In this document: piece after piece, positions 1 to 5,447 of the stretch
Position numbering within the stretch: position 1 is the first letter of the stretch
Layout: every line of letters begins with the position of its first letter
Assembly: GCA_937907035.1 (NCBI GenBank)
Contig: CALCTX010000183.1
Span: forward strand, 1-5,606
Direction: 5' to 3'
From: an uncultured Selenomonadales bacterium
GTDB taxonomy: Bacteria > Bacillota_C > Negativicutes > Selenomonadales > Selenomonadaceae
DNA: 5,606 nucleotides
Notes under the pieces: model-generated
The model's input: only the letters and a program-made list of their open reading frames with translations
Database searches by the model: none
Told to the model about the DNA's origin: nothing
Made by a program: the position numbers and the translations under genes

Positions 1-1
1 G

Positions 2-1549
2 GGATTTCGTGGCGAAGCTTTGCCGACAATTGCCGCAGTGTCACATTTTTCAATGCTGACCAGGCAAGACGGTAATGAACTGGGAACGGCAGTGCTTATT
101 GATGGCGGCAAAGATGTTGAGGTGCGTGAGGCTGGTTGCAACATTGGAACGACTGTCAAGGCTGAGGATTTATTTTTCAATACGCCGGCCCGCAAGAAAT
201 TTTTAAAGACCACTCATACTGAAGGTATGAAGATCAGTGATCTGCTGGTAAAATTGGCTTTGGCCCGGCCGGACATAGCCTTTAGATTTATCAGTAATAA
301 TAAAACTGCTATGTCCACACCGGGCAACGGTTCACTCAAGGATACAGCGCAAAGCATTTATGGCAAGCAGCTGGGGGATTCTCTTTTGCCGATTGATTTT
401 GCCGATACAGATCTGAAGATTTCAGGCTTTATTACAAAGCCGTCTATGATCAGGAGCAGCCGGACATGGCAAACTTTTATAGTTAATGGCAGGATAATTC
501 AGAGTAAGGCGATTTCCAAGGCCATTGACAATGCGTATCATTCATTGCTTCCAAAATCCGGTTATCCGTTTGCGGTTTTGTTGATCGAAGTGCCGCAAAA
601 TTCGGTTGATGTTAATGTGCATCCGCAAAAAATGGAGATAAAATTTGCTGATGAAGGGCGGATATTTAAGGCTGTATATAAGGCAGTTCTCGATGCGGTA
701 CGTTCTGTTGGTACTAATTTAGAAGCGGTTGCCGCAGTCGTTGAAAAACCGGAACGCCATATTACCGCGACGCCGATGCCAATGCAATTTCCTGAGTATC
801 ATAAATCGGTGGCATCCGCACCGATAACTTCTGAGAAACCGGCACAGAGTTTTGCCGAAGTACAGGCGGTATTGCGGGAGGAAAAGAAGCCACTTGATAC
901 AGTACAATATGAATTATCGGTACAACAGACGGTATCGCAGGTAGCAGAGGTTCAAGACGGACAAGAGATAACTGAACTTGATGCCAAGCTTACGCCAATT
1001 GGGCAGGTAGGTCGTTGTTATATAGTCGCGCAGGATAAAAACGGACTGTATATTGTTGACCAGCATGCGGCTCATGAGAGGATCATGTATGACAGATTTT
1101 CTGCTATGGCTGAAAACATTCCGGCACAGCAGTTATTGGTTCATTTGGTTTTGCAATTTGCCAAAAGCGAAGCAGAACTTATTGAGAAAAATCAAGAGTT
1201 ATTTTTGACTTTGGGGTTTGATATTTCGCCATGTGGTGATGATGAATTCCGATTGACTTCTGTGCCGTCGGACATTGAGGTAAGCGAAGCAGAGGAGACT
1301 ATACGGGAAATATTGGTGGCATTAAATGACCGTCAGACTGTGACGGCAGCTGAGATCCGTCATGCCTGCATAGCTACGACAGCTTGCCGGGCAGCAATAA
1401 AGGCCGGTGATGAATTGAATTTGCGGCAGATGCAGATCATACTTGACGAATTGGCAAATACAACGCGTCCGTTTACTTGCCCGCATGGGCGGCCGACGAT
1501 TTTGAAATTTACAGTTGACGAGTTGGCAAAAATGTTCAAGCGGACGTGA
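2..1549 (+). CDS. mutL: DNA mismatch repair protein MutL (5' end missing)
   Basis: MutL is the mismatch-repair ATPase/endonuclease that links MutS recognition to strand incision. The frame is open from base 2, so the gene starts upstream. The first visible residues are GFRGEAL, a GHKL ATPase motif that lies roughly 90 residues into the family, so the N-terminal ATP-binding part is missing. Next come the LFFNTPARKKFLK segment and the VNVHPQKMEIKF segment carrying the conserved ATP-contacting lysine. A poorly conserved linker (about 720-980) leads to the C-terminal dimerisation/endonuclease domain. That domain has DQHAAHE (1058-1078), ACR (1382-1390), CPHGRP (1478-1495) and a final FKR (1535-1543), the metal-site set of MutL proteins from bacteria without MutH. 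There are 515 codons here, so about 610 in full, normal for the family. Two oddities: the last acidic residue of the DQHA motif is Asp instead of Glu, and the clamp-binding-like motif ends in His instead of Pro. The upstream neighbour is probably mutS (inference). Confidence 0.97.
   Translation, partial: GFRGEALPTIAAVSHFSMLTRQDGNELGTAVLIDGGKDVEVREAGCNIGTTVKAEDLFFNTPARKKFLKTTHTEGMKISDLLVKLALARPDIAFRFISNNKTAMSTPGNGSLKDTAQSIYGKQLGDSLLPIDFADTDLKISGFITKPSMIRSSRTWQTFIVNGRIIQSKAISKAIDNAYHSLLPKSGYPFAVLLIEVPQNSVDVNVHPQKMEIKFADEGRIFKAVYKAVLDAVRSVGTNLEAVAAVVEKPERHITATPMPMQFPEYHKSVASAPITSEKPAQSFAEVQAVLREEKKPLDTVQYELSVQQTVSQVAEVQDGQEITELDAKLTPIGQVGRCYIVAQDKNGLYIVDQHAAHERIMYDRFSAMAENIPAQQLLVHLVLQFAKSEAELIEKNQELFLTLGFDISPCGDDEFRLTSVPSDIEVSEAEETIREILVALNDRQTVTAAEIRHACIATTACRAAIKAGDELNLRQMQIILDELANTTRPFTCPHGRPTILKFTVDELAKMFKRT
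1127..1144 (+). other. Variant beta-clamp-binding motif in MutL (QQLLVH)
   Basis: Within the MutL C-terminal domain, 34 bases after the DQHA motif, the sequence reads QQLLVH. In Bacillus subtilis MutL the corresponding site is QEMIVP, which contacts the DNA polymerase sliding clamp and licenses nicking. Here the terminal proline is replaced by histidine (CAT at 1142-1144), while the glutamine and hydrophobic positions remain. The identification rests on position and pattern, not on an alignment. Confidence 0.55.
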
Positions 1550-1553
1550 TATT

Positions 1554-2336
1554 GTGGGAAAGGTAATTGTAACTACCGGAAGAAAAAGTTCAGCTCAAAG
1601 CATTGAAATGGCCAGACAGGCAGCTGAAATATTGTATTGTCAATTTATTGAACGCCAGCAGGAATCGGTTGAAAAACTGAAAGAGATAACTGGGGCTGAA
1701 GCTGTATTAGTTGCAAAAAAACAGCAATATATTTTACATACAGAGCAGGGAGAGTTATTTTTTCATCCGAGCATGGCCCATTTGCGGGTAAAAAACTTGC
1801 GCTTGGGAATAAAGGATCATTTAGTGGAAGCTATGGGACTGCAAGCAGGAATGTCAGTTTTGGATTGTACAATGGGAATGGGGGCTGATTCGATAGTCGC
1901 TTCCTATGTGGTGACAGACGCAGGACGGGTAGTTTCTTTGGAGGTCAGTCCGGTAATTGCGTTTGTTATCAGTTACGGAATGAAAAATCTGACTGCGGAA
2001 AATTATGCGATCCATGAAGCAATGCGACGGATTGAAGTCGTAAATACGGATTACTTGTCATATTTGAAAAAACAAGCCGATAAGTCATTTGATATTGTAT
2101 ATTTTGATCCGATGTTTCGTTATCCGATCAAATCAAGTTCACATCTTAAACCCTTGCGGACAGTATCAGATCATTCGGCAGTTCCGGCCGAGGCGATAAT
2201 TGAAGCTAAACGGGTAGCCCGAAAGAGAGTTGTATTAAAAGAAAACAGCCGGAGTTTGGAATTTTCACGTTTGGGATTCTTGACAATAGATGGGGGAAAA
2301 TACAGCCGGGTGGCTTATGGATATATAGATTTGTGA
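1554..2336 (+). CDS. Class I SAM-dependent methyltransferase, YpiP/RsmJ-like (DUF548)
   Basis: This is a 260-residue Rossmann-fold methyltransferase. The N-terminus reads VIVTTGRKSS, a conserved opening in YpiP-like proteins. Motif I is VLDCTMGMGAD (residues 102-112), with an acidic residue at the end of the second strand (E130), and the catalytic-loop-like DPMF is at 185-188. The later AKRVARKRVVLKE stretch also matches the DUF548 family. Relatives include RsmJ, which makes m2G1516 in 16S rRNA, but the substrate of the Gram-positive YpiP branch is not clear to me, so I give no gene symbol. I chose the GTG at 1554 because it lies 4 bases after the mutL stop and just before the conserved VTTGRK. 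The longer frame from 1515 would overlap mutL. There is no strong Shine-Dalgarno sequence upstream of the GTG, so translation is probably coupled to mutL. A role in rRNA or other nucleic-acid methylation is inference. Confidence 0.88.
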   Translation: MGKVIVTTGRKSSAQSIEMARQAAEILYCQFIERQQESVEKLKEITGAEAVLVAKKQQYILHTEQGELFFHPSMAHLRVKNLRLGIKDHLVEAMGLQAGMSVLDCTMGMGADSIVASYVVTDAGRVVSLEVSPVIAFVISYGMKNLTAENYAIHEAMRRIEVVNTDYLSYLKKQADKSFDIVYFDPMFRYPIKSSSHLKPLRTVSDHSAVPAEAIIEAKRVARKRVVLKENSRSLEFSRLGFLTIDGGKYSRVAYGYIDL

Positions 2337-2360
2337 TGCAGAATGAAGCTTTTAAAATTT

Positions 2361-2402
2361 TTGCAGGAATATAGGAAAAAATAGCGAATTATAAATTATA
2401 AG
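2361..2402 (+). promoter_or_regulatory. Possible promoter region upstream of the FtsZ-like gene
   Basis: The 96-base gap between the methyltransferase and the FtsZ-like gene is AT-rich. It contains -10-like hexamers TATAAA (2390-2395) and TATAAG (2397-2402). A TTGCAG at 2361 resembles a -35 but lies 23 bases or more from these, so no well-spaced pair is visible. No terminator hairpin is seen after the methyltransferase, so transcription from mutL could also continue into this gene. Confidence 0.25.
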
Positions 2403-2432
2403 TATGGACTAACCGGAGAGGGGCAAATTTCG

Positions 2433-3545
2433 ATGTCAGAAATAATATCGGAAATCAAAGGTACCATCGTATCGATAAAGATTGTCGGTGTTGGCGGCGG
2501 CGGTAATAATGTCCTGTTGCGTTTGGCACAGGATAAAGTTGCTGATGTTGAACTTATCGCAGTTAATACTGACGCAAAGCAGTTGGAGATTTTGGAACGG
2601 GAGGGAATTACTCCGTTGCAGATCGGTGAACGGTTTACAAAAGGCCGCGGTACCGGTGGCATGATGGAACTCGGTGAAAAATCTGCACTTGAGGACGAAG
2701 AAAAAATAGCCAATGCTTTAAGAGGAGCTGACCTCGTTTTTGTAACGGCCAGCATGGGCGGTGGAGCCGGTACCGGTGCAGCACCGGTTGTAGCAAAGAT
2801 TGCCAAAGAAATGGGCATACTTTCTATTGGTGTTGTTACGTTGCCATTCCAATTTGAAGGGGCACGTAAAATGAAGGTAGCCAATGAAGGCGTTTGCAAA
2901 ATGCAGGCTGATATGGATGCAGTTATTGCGGTTAAAAATGATAACCTCCTTAAATTGCCGGAAAATCGGCGAATGACGATGGTTCAGGCATTTAAAGCTG
3001 CTGATGATATTTTGCGGCAGGCGATTTTGTGTATTTCTGAGCTTATTCTTACTACGGGTGTAGTAAATGTTGATTTTGCTGATATAACATCAATTTTCCG
3101 GCAAAGCAGCAGCAGTGATGCAATTTTAGGAATTGGCGTGAGTCAGCGCGGACTCGCTATTGAGGCAGTAAAAAATGCAATTGAGAGTCCATTGATAGAG
3201 AAATCACTTGACGGGGCGAAGGGAATCATCCTCAATTTGAGTGGCGGCGAGGCATTGAGCCTGTTTGAAGTGAACGATGCTACTCAGTATATTTATGATA
3301 ATACCCATGATGAGGTAAATATAATTTTTGGTGTTGTTATTGATCCGGAACTTGGCGATACGGTACGGGCGACTATTGTTGCTACAGATTTTGAGGGCAG
3401 CATTGTGATGAAAACTCCAGAGTTGCGCAAGGCCAAAAAGCAACTTAACGAGATAGCGATCGACATTCCGGATTTTATGAATCCGGAGCAGAAAGCAGTG
3501 CCATCGTTTAAGTTATCAACTGACAGATCAAAGGAAGAACAATAA
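2433..3545 (+). CDS. Divergent FtsZ-family GTPase (FtsZ-like protein)
   Basis: This 370-residue member of the FtsZ/tubulin family would be a GTP-dependent, filament-forming cytoplasmic protein. Canonical features are VGVGGGGNN near the N-terminus (T1 loop), AVNTDA (T2), a TLPFQFEG segment and the catalytic T7 loop NVDFADI (N212, D214, D217), which acts on GTP bound by the neighbouring subunit. Departures from the consensus are clear. The T3 region reads GRGTGGMMELG (71-81), where FtsZ usually has GLGAGANPEVG. The T4 signature reads GGGAGTG (109-115) instead of GGGTGTG. A serine-rich QSSSSD follows T7. The C-terminal linker is only about 20 residues, and DIPDFM (344-349), resembling the FtsZ C-terminal peptide, is followed by 21 more residues ending in acidic EEQ. 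ATG 2433 has GGAGAGGGG at 2415-2423. It is probably a paralogue beside a standard ftsZ elsewhere, but it could be the organism's only FtsZ. Confidence 0.9.
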   Translation: MSEIISEIKGTIVSIKIVGVGGGGNNVLLRLAQDKVADVELIAVNTDAKQLEILEREGITPLQIGERFTKGRGTGGMMELGEKSALEDEEKIANALRGADLVFVTASMGGGAGTGAAPVVAKIAKEMGILSIGVVTLPFQFEGARKMKVANEGVCKMQADMDAVIAVKNDNLLKLPENRRMTMVQAFKAADDILRQAILCISELILTTGVVNVDFADITSIFRQSSSSDAILGIGVSQRGLAIEAVKNAIESPLIEKSLDGAKGIILNLSGGEALSLFEVNDATQYIYDNTHDEVNIIFGVVIDPELGDTVRATIVATDFEGSIVMKTPELRKAKKQLNEIAIDIPDFMNPEQKAVPSFKLSTDRSKEEQ

Positions 3546-3554
3546 CGTATATAT

Positions 3555-3587
3555 AAGAGCTGCCGTGTTGTGAGCGGCAGCTCTTTT
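3555..3587 (+). terminator. Rho-independent terminator after the FtsZ-like gene
   Basis: An 11-base perfect inverted repeat, AAGAGCTGCCG (3555-3565) and CGGCAGCTCTT (3575-3585), encloses a 9-base loop and runs into a short T stretch (to 3587). It starts 9 bases after the FtsZ-like stop codon and ends 16 bases before the tcdA start. The T tract is short, so some read-through into tcdA is plausible. Confidence 0.88.
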
Positions 3588-3603
3588 AAAATGGTGAGGT
3601 TTT

Positions 3604-4308
3604 ATGCAGGATATTTTTTCACGAACAGCGCAGCTTATCGGGAACGAGGCAGTACAACGCCTTAATGCCTCAACGGTTGCTGTTTTTGGCTTGGGTGGTG
3701 TCGGTTCGTTTGTAGTTGAGGGATTAGCTCGTAGCGGTATCGGCCATTTGGTATTGATCGATAATGATAAGGTCAATGAGACTAATATCAATCGTCAGCT
3801 TATTGCGCTTACAGACACGATTGGAGAATATAAGACAGATGTGGCGAAAAAACGTGTTTTATCGATAAATCCGCAAGCAAAAGTTGAGATAATTACCGAT
3901 TTTTATCTTCCGGATAAAGCAGAACAGTTTTTTATCAGTGATTATGATTATATTGTTGATGCAATAGATACTGTTACGGCTAAAATAGATATAGCTGTTC
4001 AGGCTGAGACACGTGGAATCCCGATGATCAGTTGTATGGGGACAGGTAATAAGCTTGATCCGACGAGGTTTGAAGTAACAGATATAAAAAAGACCAGTAT
4101 TTGCCCGCTGGCAAGGGTGATGCGACGGGAATTGAAGGCACGGGGTATTGATTCATTAAAAGTGGTATATTCAAAGGAAGAACCACGAAAAAGCCGTATA
4201 TCGGAAGATGGCCGCAACTTGCCCGGCAGTGTTTCATTTGTGCCACCGGTTGCAGGACTTATCATTGCCGGCGAAGTGGTTAAGGATTTGATTGGAGAGA
4301 TTAAGTGA
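3604..4308 (+). CDS. tcdA: tRNA threonylcarbamoyladenosine dehydratase TcdA
   Basis: This 234-residue ThiF/E1-like protein matches TcdA (CsdL/YgdL). The enzyme uses ATP to adenylate and dehydrate t6A at position 37 of ANN-decoding tRNAs, giving cyclic ct6A. Visible motifs are the nucleotide-binding GLGGVGS (29-35), acidic IDNDK (52-56), NINRQ (61-65) with the ATP-contacting arginine, a lysine in EYKTD (K77), the DAIDT segment (119-123), CPLARVMRREL (167-177) and the C-terminal FVPPVAG (212-218). The PLARVMRREL helix and FVPPVAG end separate TcdA from ThiF and MoeB, and the length fits. I see no CxxC zinc pairs as in MoeB/ThiF. ATG 3604 is preceded by GGTGAGG at 3593-3599. No good promoter is visible in the 58-base gap, which is mostly terminator. 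The stop codon overlaps the start region of the next gene, suggesting a two-gene unit. Confidence 0.93.
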   Translation: MQDIFSRTAQLIGNEAVQRLNASTVAVFGLGGVGSFVVEGLARSGIGHLVLIDNDKVNETNINRQLIALTDTIGEYKTDVAKKRVLSINPQAKVEIITDFYLPDKAEQFFISDYDYIVDAIDTVTAKIDIAVQAETRGIPMISCMGTGNKLDPTRFEVTDIKKTSICPLARVMRRELKARGIDSLKVVYSKEEPRKSRISEDGRNLPGSVSFVPPVAGLIIAGEVVKDLIGEIK

Positions 4309-4310
4309 TG
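4294..4310 (+). promoter_or_regulatory. Ribosome binding site and overlapping start of the GpsA-like gene
   Basis: GGAG at 4294-4297 lies inside the end of tcdA. Two adjacent in-frame starts follow: GTG at 4305 (7-base spacing) and ATG at 4308 (10-base spacing). The ATG overlaps the tcdA stop by one base (TGATG). I prefer the ATG because the resulting MKISVLGCG is the usual family N-terminus, but the GTG would add only one residue. Confidence 0.7.
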
Positions 4311-5216
4311 AAAATATCGGTTTTAGGTTGTGGACGGTGGGGATCGTTTCATGCGTGGTATGCGGCAAGTCTTGGCCATGATGTTGCTCTGTGGGGCAGA
4401 GAAAGTTCCTTGAATATGGCAACCCTGAAGAAGACCAGAAAAAATGAATATCTTACTTTGCAAGATGCAATATTATTGACAACAGATCTTAAATTGGCAA
4501 TAGAACGGGCTGATATATGTGTGATTTCGATCAGTGCCCAGCAATTGCGGTCATTTGTTGTTGATATCAAGAAACTTGGTGCTTCCCCCAAACCACTGAT
4601 CCTTTGTATGAAAGGTTTGGAAGCCGATAGTGGGAAAAGATTAACAGAAGTAGTGGATGAGGAGCTTGGTGAAAAATGGCCGACCGTTGTTTGGGTCGGG
4701 CCGGGACACGTACAGGATTTTATTAAGGGAATTCCTAATTGTATGGTGATGGCTTCAAATAATAACGAATTGACGCAGCGGATAGTTGATGTTTTTAATG
4801 GTCGGCTGATCAGATTTTATTATGGGGAAGACTTATTAGGTGTAGAAATTGGTGCGGCTGCGAAAAATGTTGTTGGTTTGGCAGCCGGGATGTTAGACGG
4901 ATTAGGCTGTGCCAGCTTGAAAGGAGCCCTGATGAGTCGGGGGACGCGTGAACTGTCACGTTTGATAGCTAAAATGGGGGGCGATGCGAAGACCGTTTAT
5001 GGCCTGTCTCATCTTGGCGATTATGAGGCGACGTTGTTTTCACAGCACAGCAATAATCGTCGCTATGGAGAAAATTATATAAAAAAAATACCGATGACGA
5101 AATTGGCAGAAGGTGTCAATACATCAAAGGCATTGGTAGCATTAGCAAAACAATATGAAGTTGAATATAGAACCATCGTTAACTGGCAAGATGAATATTT
5201 AAAAGAGTATCTATAA
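4308..5216 (+). CDS. gpsA: NAD(P)-dependent glycerol-3-phosphate dehydrogenase-like protein (GpsA family)
   Basis: The predicted protein has 302 residues, somewhat shorter than typical GpsA (about 330). GpsA reduces dihydroxyacetone phosphate to sn-glycerol 3-phosphate for phospholipid synthesis. The N-terminal Rossmann domain opens with VLGCGRWG (5-12) and has CMKGLE (100-105) with the conserved Lys102. The C-terminal helical domain has GAAAKNVVGLAAGMLDGLG (182-200) with the catalytic Lys186, then LSHLGDYEAT (233-242) with the conserved Asp238 and Thr242. Three places differ from the standard enzyme: VGPGHVQDF (130-138) replaces SGPSFA, SNNRRYG (248-254) replaces SRNRRFG so the usual phosphate-binding arginine is asparagine, and the KYLPGI-type segment is shortened. 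From memory, related anaerobic Firmicutes proteins share this pattern, so it looks like a real subfamily. The family assignment is firm. The substrate, and so the symbol gpsA, is less certain. Confidence 0.82.
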   Translation: MKISVLGCGRWGSFHAWYAASLGHDVALWGRESSLNMATLKKTRKNEYLTLQDAILLTTDLKLAIERADICVISISAQQLRSFVVDIKKLGASPKPLILCMKGLEADSGKRLTEVVDEELGEKWPTVVWVGPGHVQDFIKGIPNCMVMASNNNELTQRIVDVFNGRLIRFYYGEDLLGVEIGAAAKNVVGLAAGMLDGLGCASLKGALMSRGTRELSRLIAKMGGDAKTVYGLSHLGDYEATLFSQHSNNRRYGENYIKKIPMTKLAEGVNTSKALVALAKQYEVEYRTIVNWQDEYLKEYL

Positions 5217-5224
5217 AGAAAAAC

Positions 5225-5255
5225 CAGGAGAGCTTTATTTAGCTTTCCTGATTTT
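5225..5255. terminator. Intrinsic terminator after the GpsA-like gene, probably bidirectional
   Basis: CAGGAGAGCT (5225-5234) pairs with AGCTTTCCTG (5241-5250), with one G-U pair and a 6-base loop, and is followed by ATTTT. It begins 9 bases after the gpsA stop. Read on the - strand, the same hairpin is followed by GGTTTTTCTTT, an even better U tract, so it can also stop leftward transcription coming from the AT-rich region. Confidence 0.82.
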
Positions 5256-5300
5256 GTCTGATGATTCTTTTTTTCTTTTGTTTCTGCCTGTCAATGCCAT
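5235..5300 (-). CDS. Possible 21-residue, strongly basic small protein
   Basis: I do not recognise this short - strand ORF. It starts at an ATG (5300-5298) and ends with TAA (5237-5235) in the loop of the terminator hairpin. The peptide begins MALTGRNKRKKESS and ends DKIRKAK. Nine of its 21 residues are Lys or Arg and only two are acidic, with no hydrophobic segment, so it would be soluble and possibly nucleic-acid binding (inference only). In favour of a real gene are AAAGGGG at an 8-base spacing, a promoter-like TTGCAA-17-TATATA pair upstream, and a U-rich terminator at its end. Against it, the region is AT-rich, A-rich runs easily encode lysine, and I have no homologue in mind. It is convergent with the GpsA-like gene and divergent from the recombinase. 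Confidence 0.35.
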   Translation of the reverse strand: MALTGRNKRKKESSDKIRKAK

Positions 5301-5308
5301 ACGAGAAA

Positions 5309-5315
5309 CCCCTTT
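5309..5315 (-). promoter_or_regulatory. Shine-Dalgarno sequence for the small basic ORF
   Basis: On the - strand the sequence is AAAGGGG, separated by 8 bases from the ATG at 5300. This is one of the clearest ribosome binding sites in the window, and it is the main reason for considering the 21-codon ORF real. Confidence 0.4.
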
Positions 5316-5332
5316 CTATTTTAGATAACATT

Positions 5333-5361
5333 TATATAACACAACGATTTTTTATTTGCAA
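5333..5361 (-). promoter_or_regulatory. Possible leftward sigma-70-type promoter
   Basis: Read on the - strand, TTGCAA (5361-5356) and TATATA (5338-5333) are separated by 17 bases. Transcription would start near 5326, upstream of AAAGGGG and the small ORF. AT-rich DNA gives such matches by chance, so confidence is modest. Confidence 0.38.
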
Positions 5362-5383
5362 CACTTTTCTTAATTATTTTTTC

Positions 5384-5412
5384 TTGACTTTACTTTTTTC
5401 TATATATACAAT
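5384..5412 (+). promoter_or_regulatory. Sigma-70-type promoter of the tyrosine recombinase gene
   Basis: TTGACT (5384-5389) and TACAAT (5407-5412) are separated by exactly 17 bases, each one mismatch from the consensus. Transcription should begin near 5419, giving a leader of about 30 bases before the ATG at 5448. A 10-base palindrome, ATTTATAAAT (5415-5424), covers the predicted start point and could be an operator or simply AT-rich chance. Confidence 0.72.
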
Positions 5413-5432
5413 ACATTTATAAATTCAAAAGA

Positions 5433-5438
5433 AAAGGA
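5433..5438 (+). promoter_or_regulatory. Ribosome binding site deciding the recombinase start
   Basis: AAAGGA lies 9 bases before the ATG at 5448 but only 3 bases before another in-frame ATG at 5442. The spacing favours 5448 as the start, giving MKSVYINIENN. Confidence 0.65.
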
Positions 5439-5447
5439 TTGATGCAA

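Noticed and set aside
1515..1553. Upstream extension of the methyltransferase to a TTG at 1515
   Set aside because: It would overlap the conserved end of MutL, and the added residues do not resemble the family. The GTG at 1554 fits the conserved N-terminus.
2336..2374. Short ORF starting at an ATG overlapping the methyltransferase stop, 12 codons
   Set aside because: It is very short, has no clear Shine-Dalgarno sequence of its own, and its sequence resembles nothing, including the start of MiaA.
2649..2780. Repeated GGTACCGGTG in the FtsZ-like gene (two copies)
   Set aside because: Both copies encode the Gly-Thr-Gly of the T3 and T4 loops, so protein constraint explains the repeat.
2396..2899. 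167-codon open frame on the - strand opposite the FtsZ-like gene
   Set aside because: Its proline/serine-rich translation mirrors the Gly-rich codons of the FtsZ loops, it has no recognisable domain, and the + strand gene is certain.
3587..3592. TAAAAT as a -10 box for tcdA
   Set aside because: The only -35-like hexamer (TTGTGA, 3568-3573) is 13 bases away, and the start point would fall in the ribosome binding site.
3999..4265. Two overlapping - strand frames opposite tcdA (88 and 72 codons)
   Set aside because: They mirror a well-conserved tcdA coding region, show no family resemblance, and have no convincing ribosome binding site.
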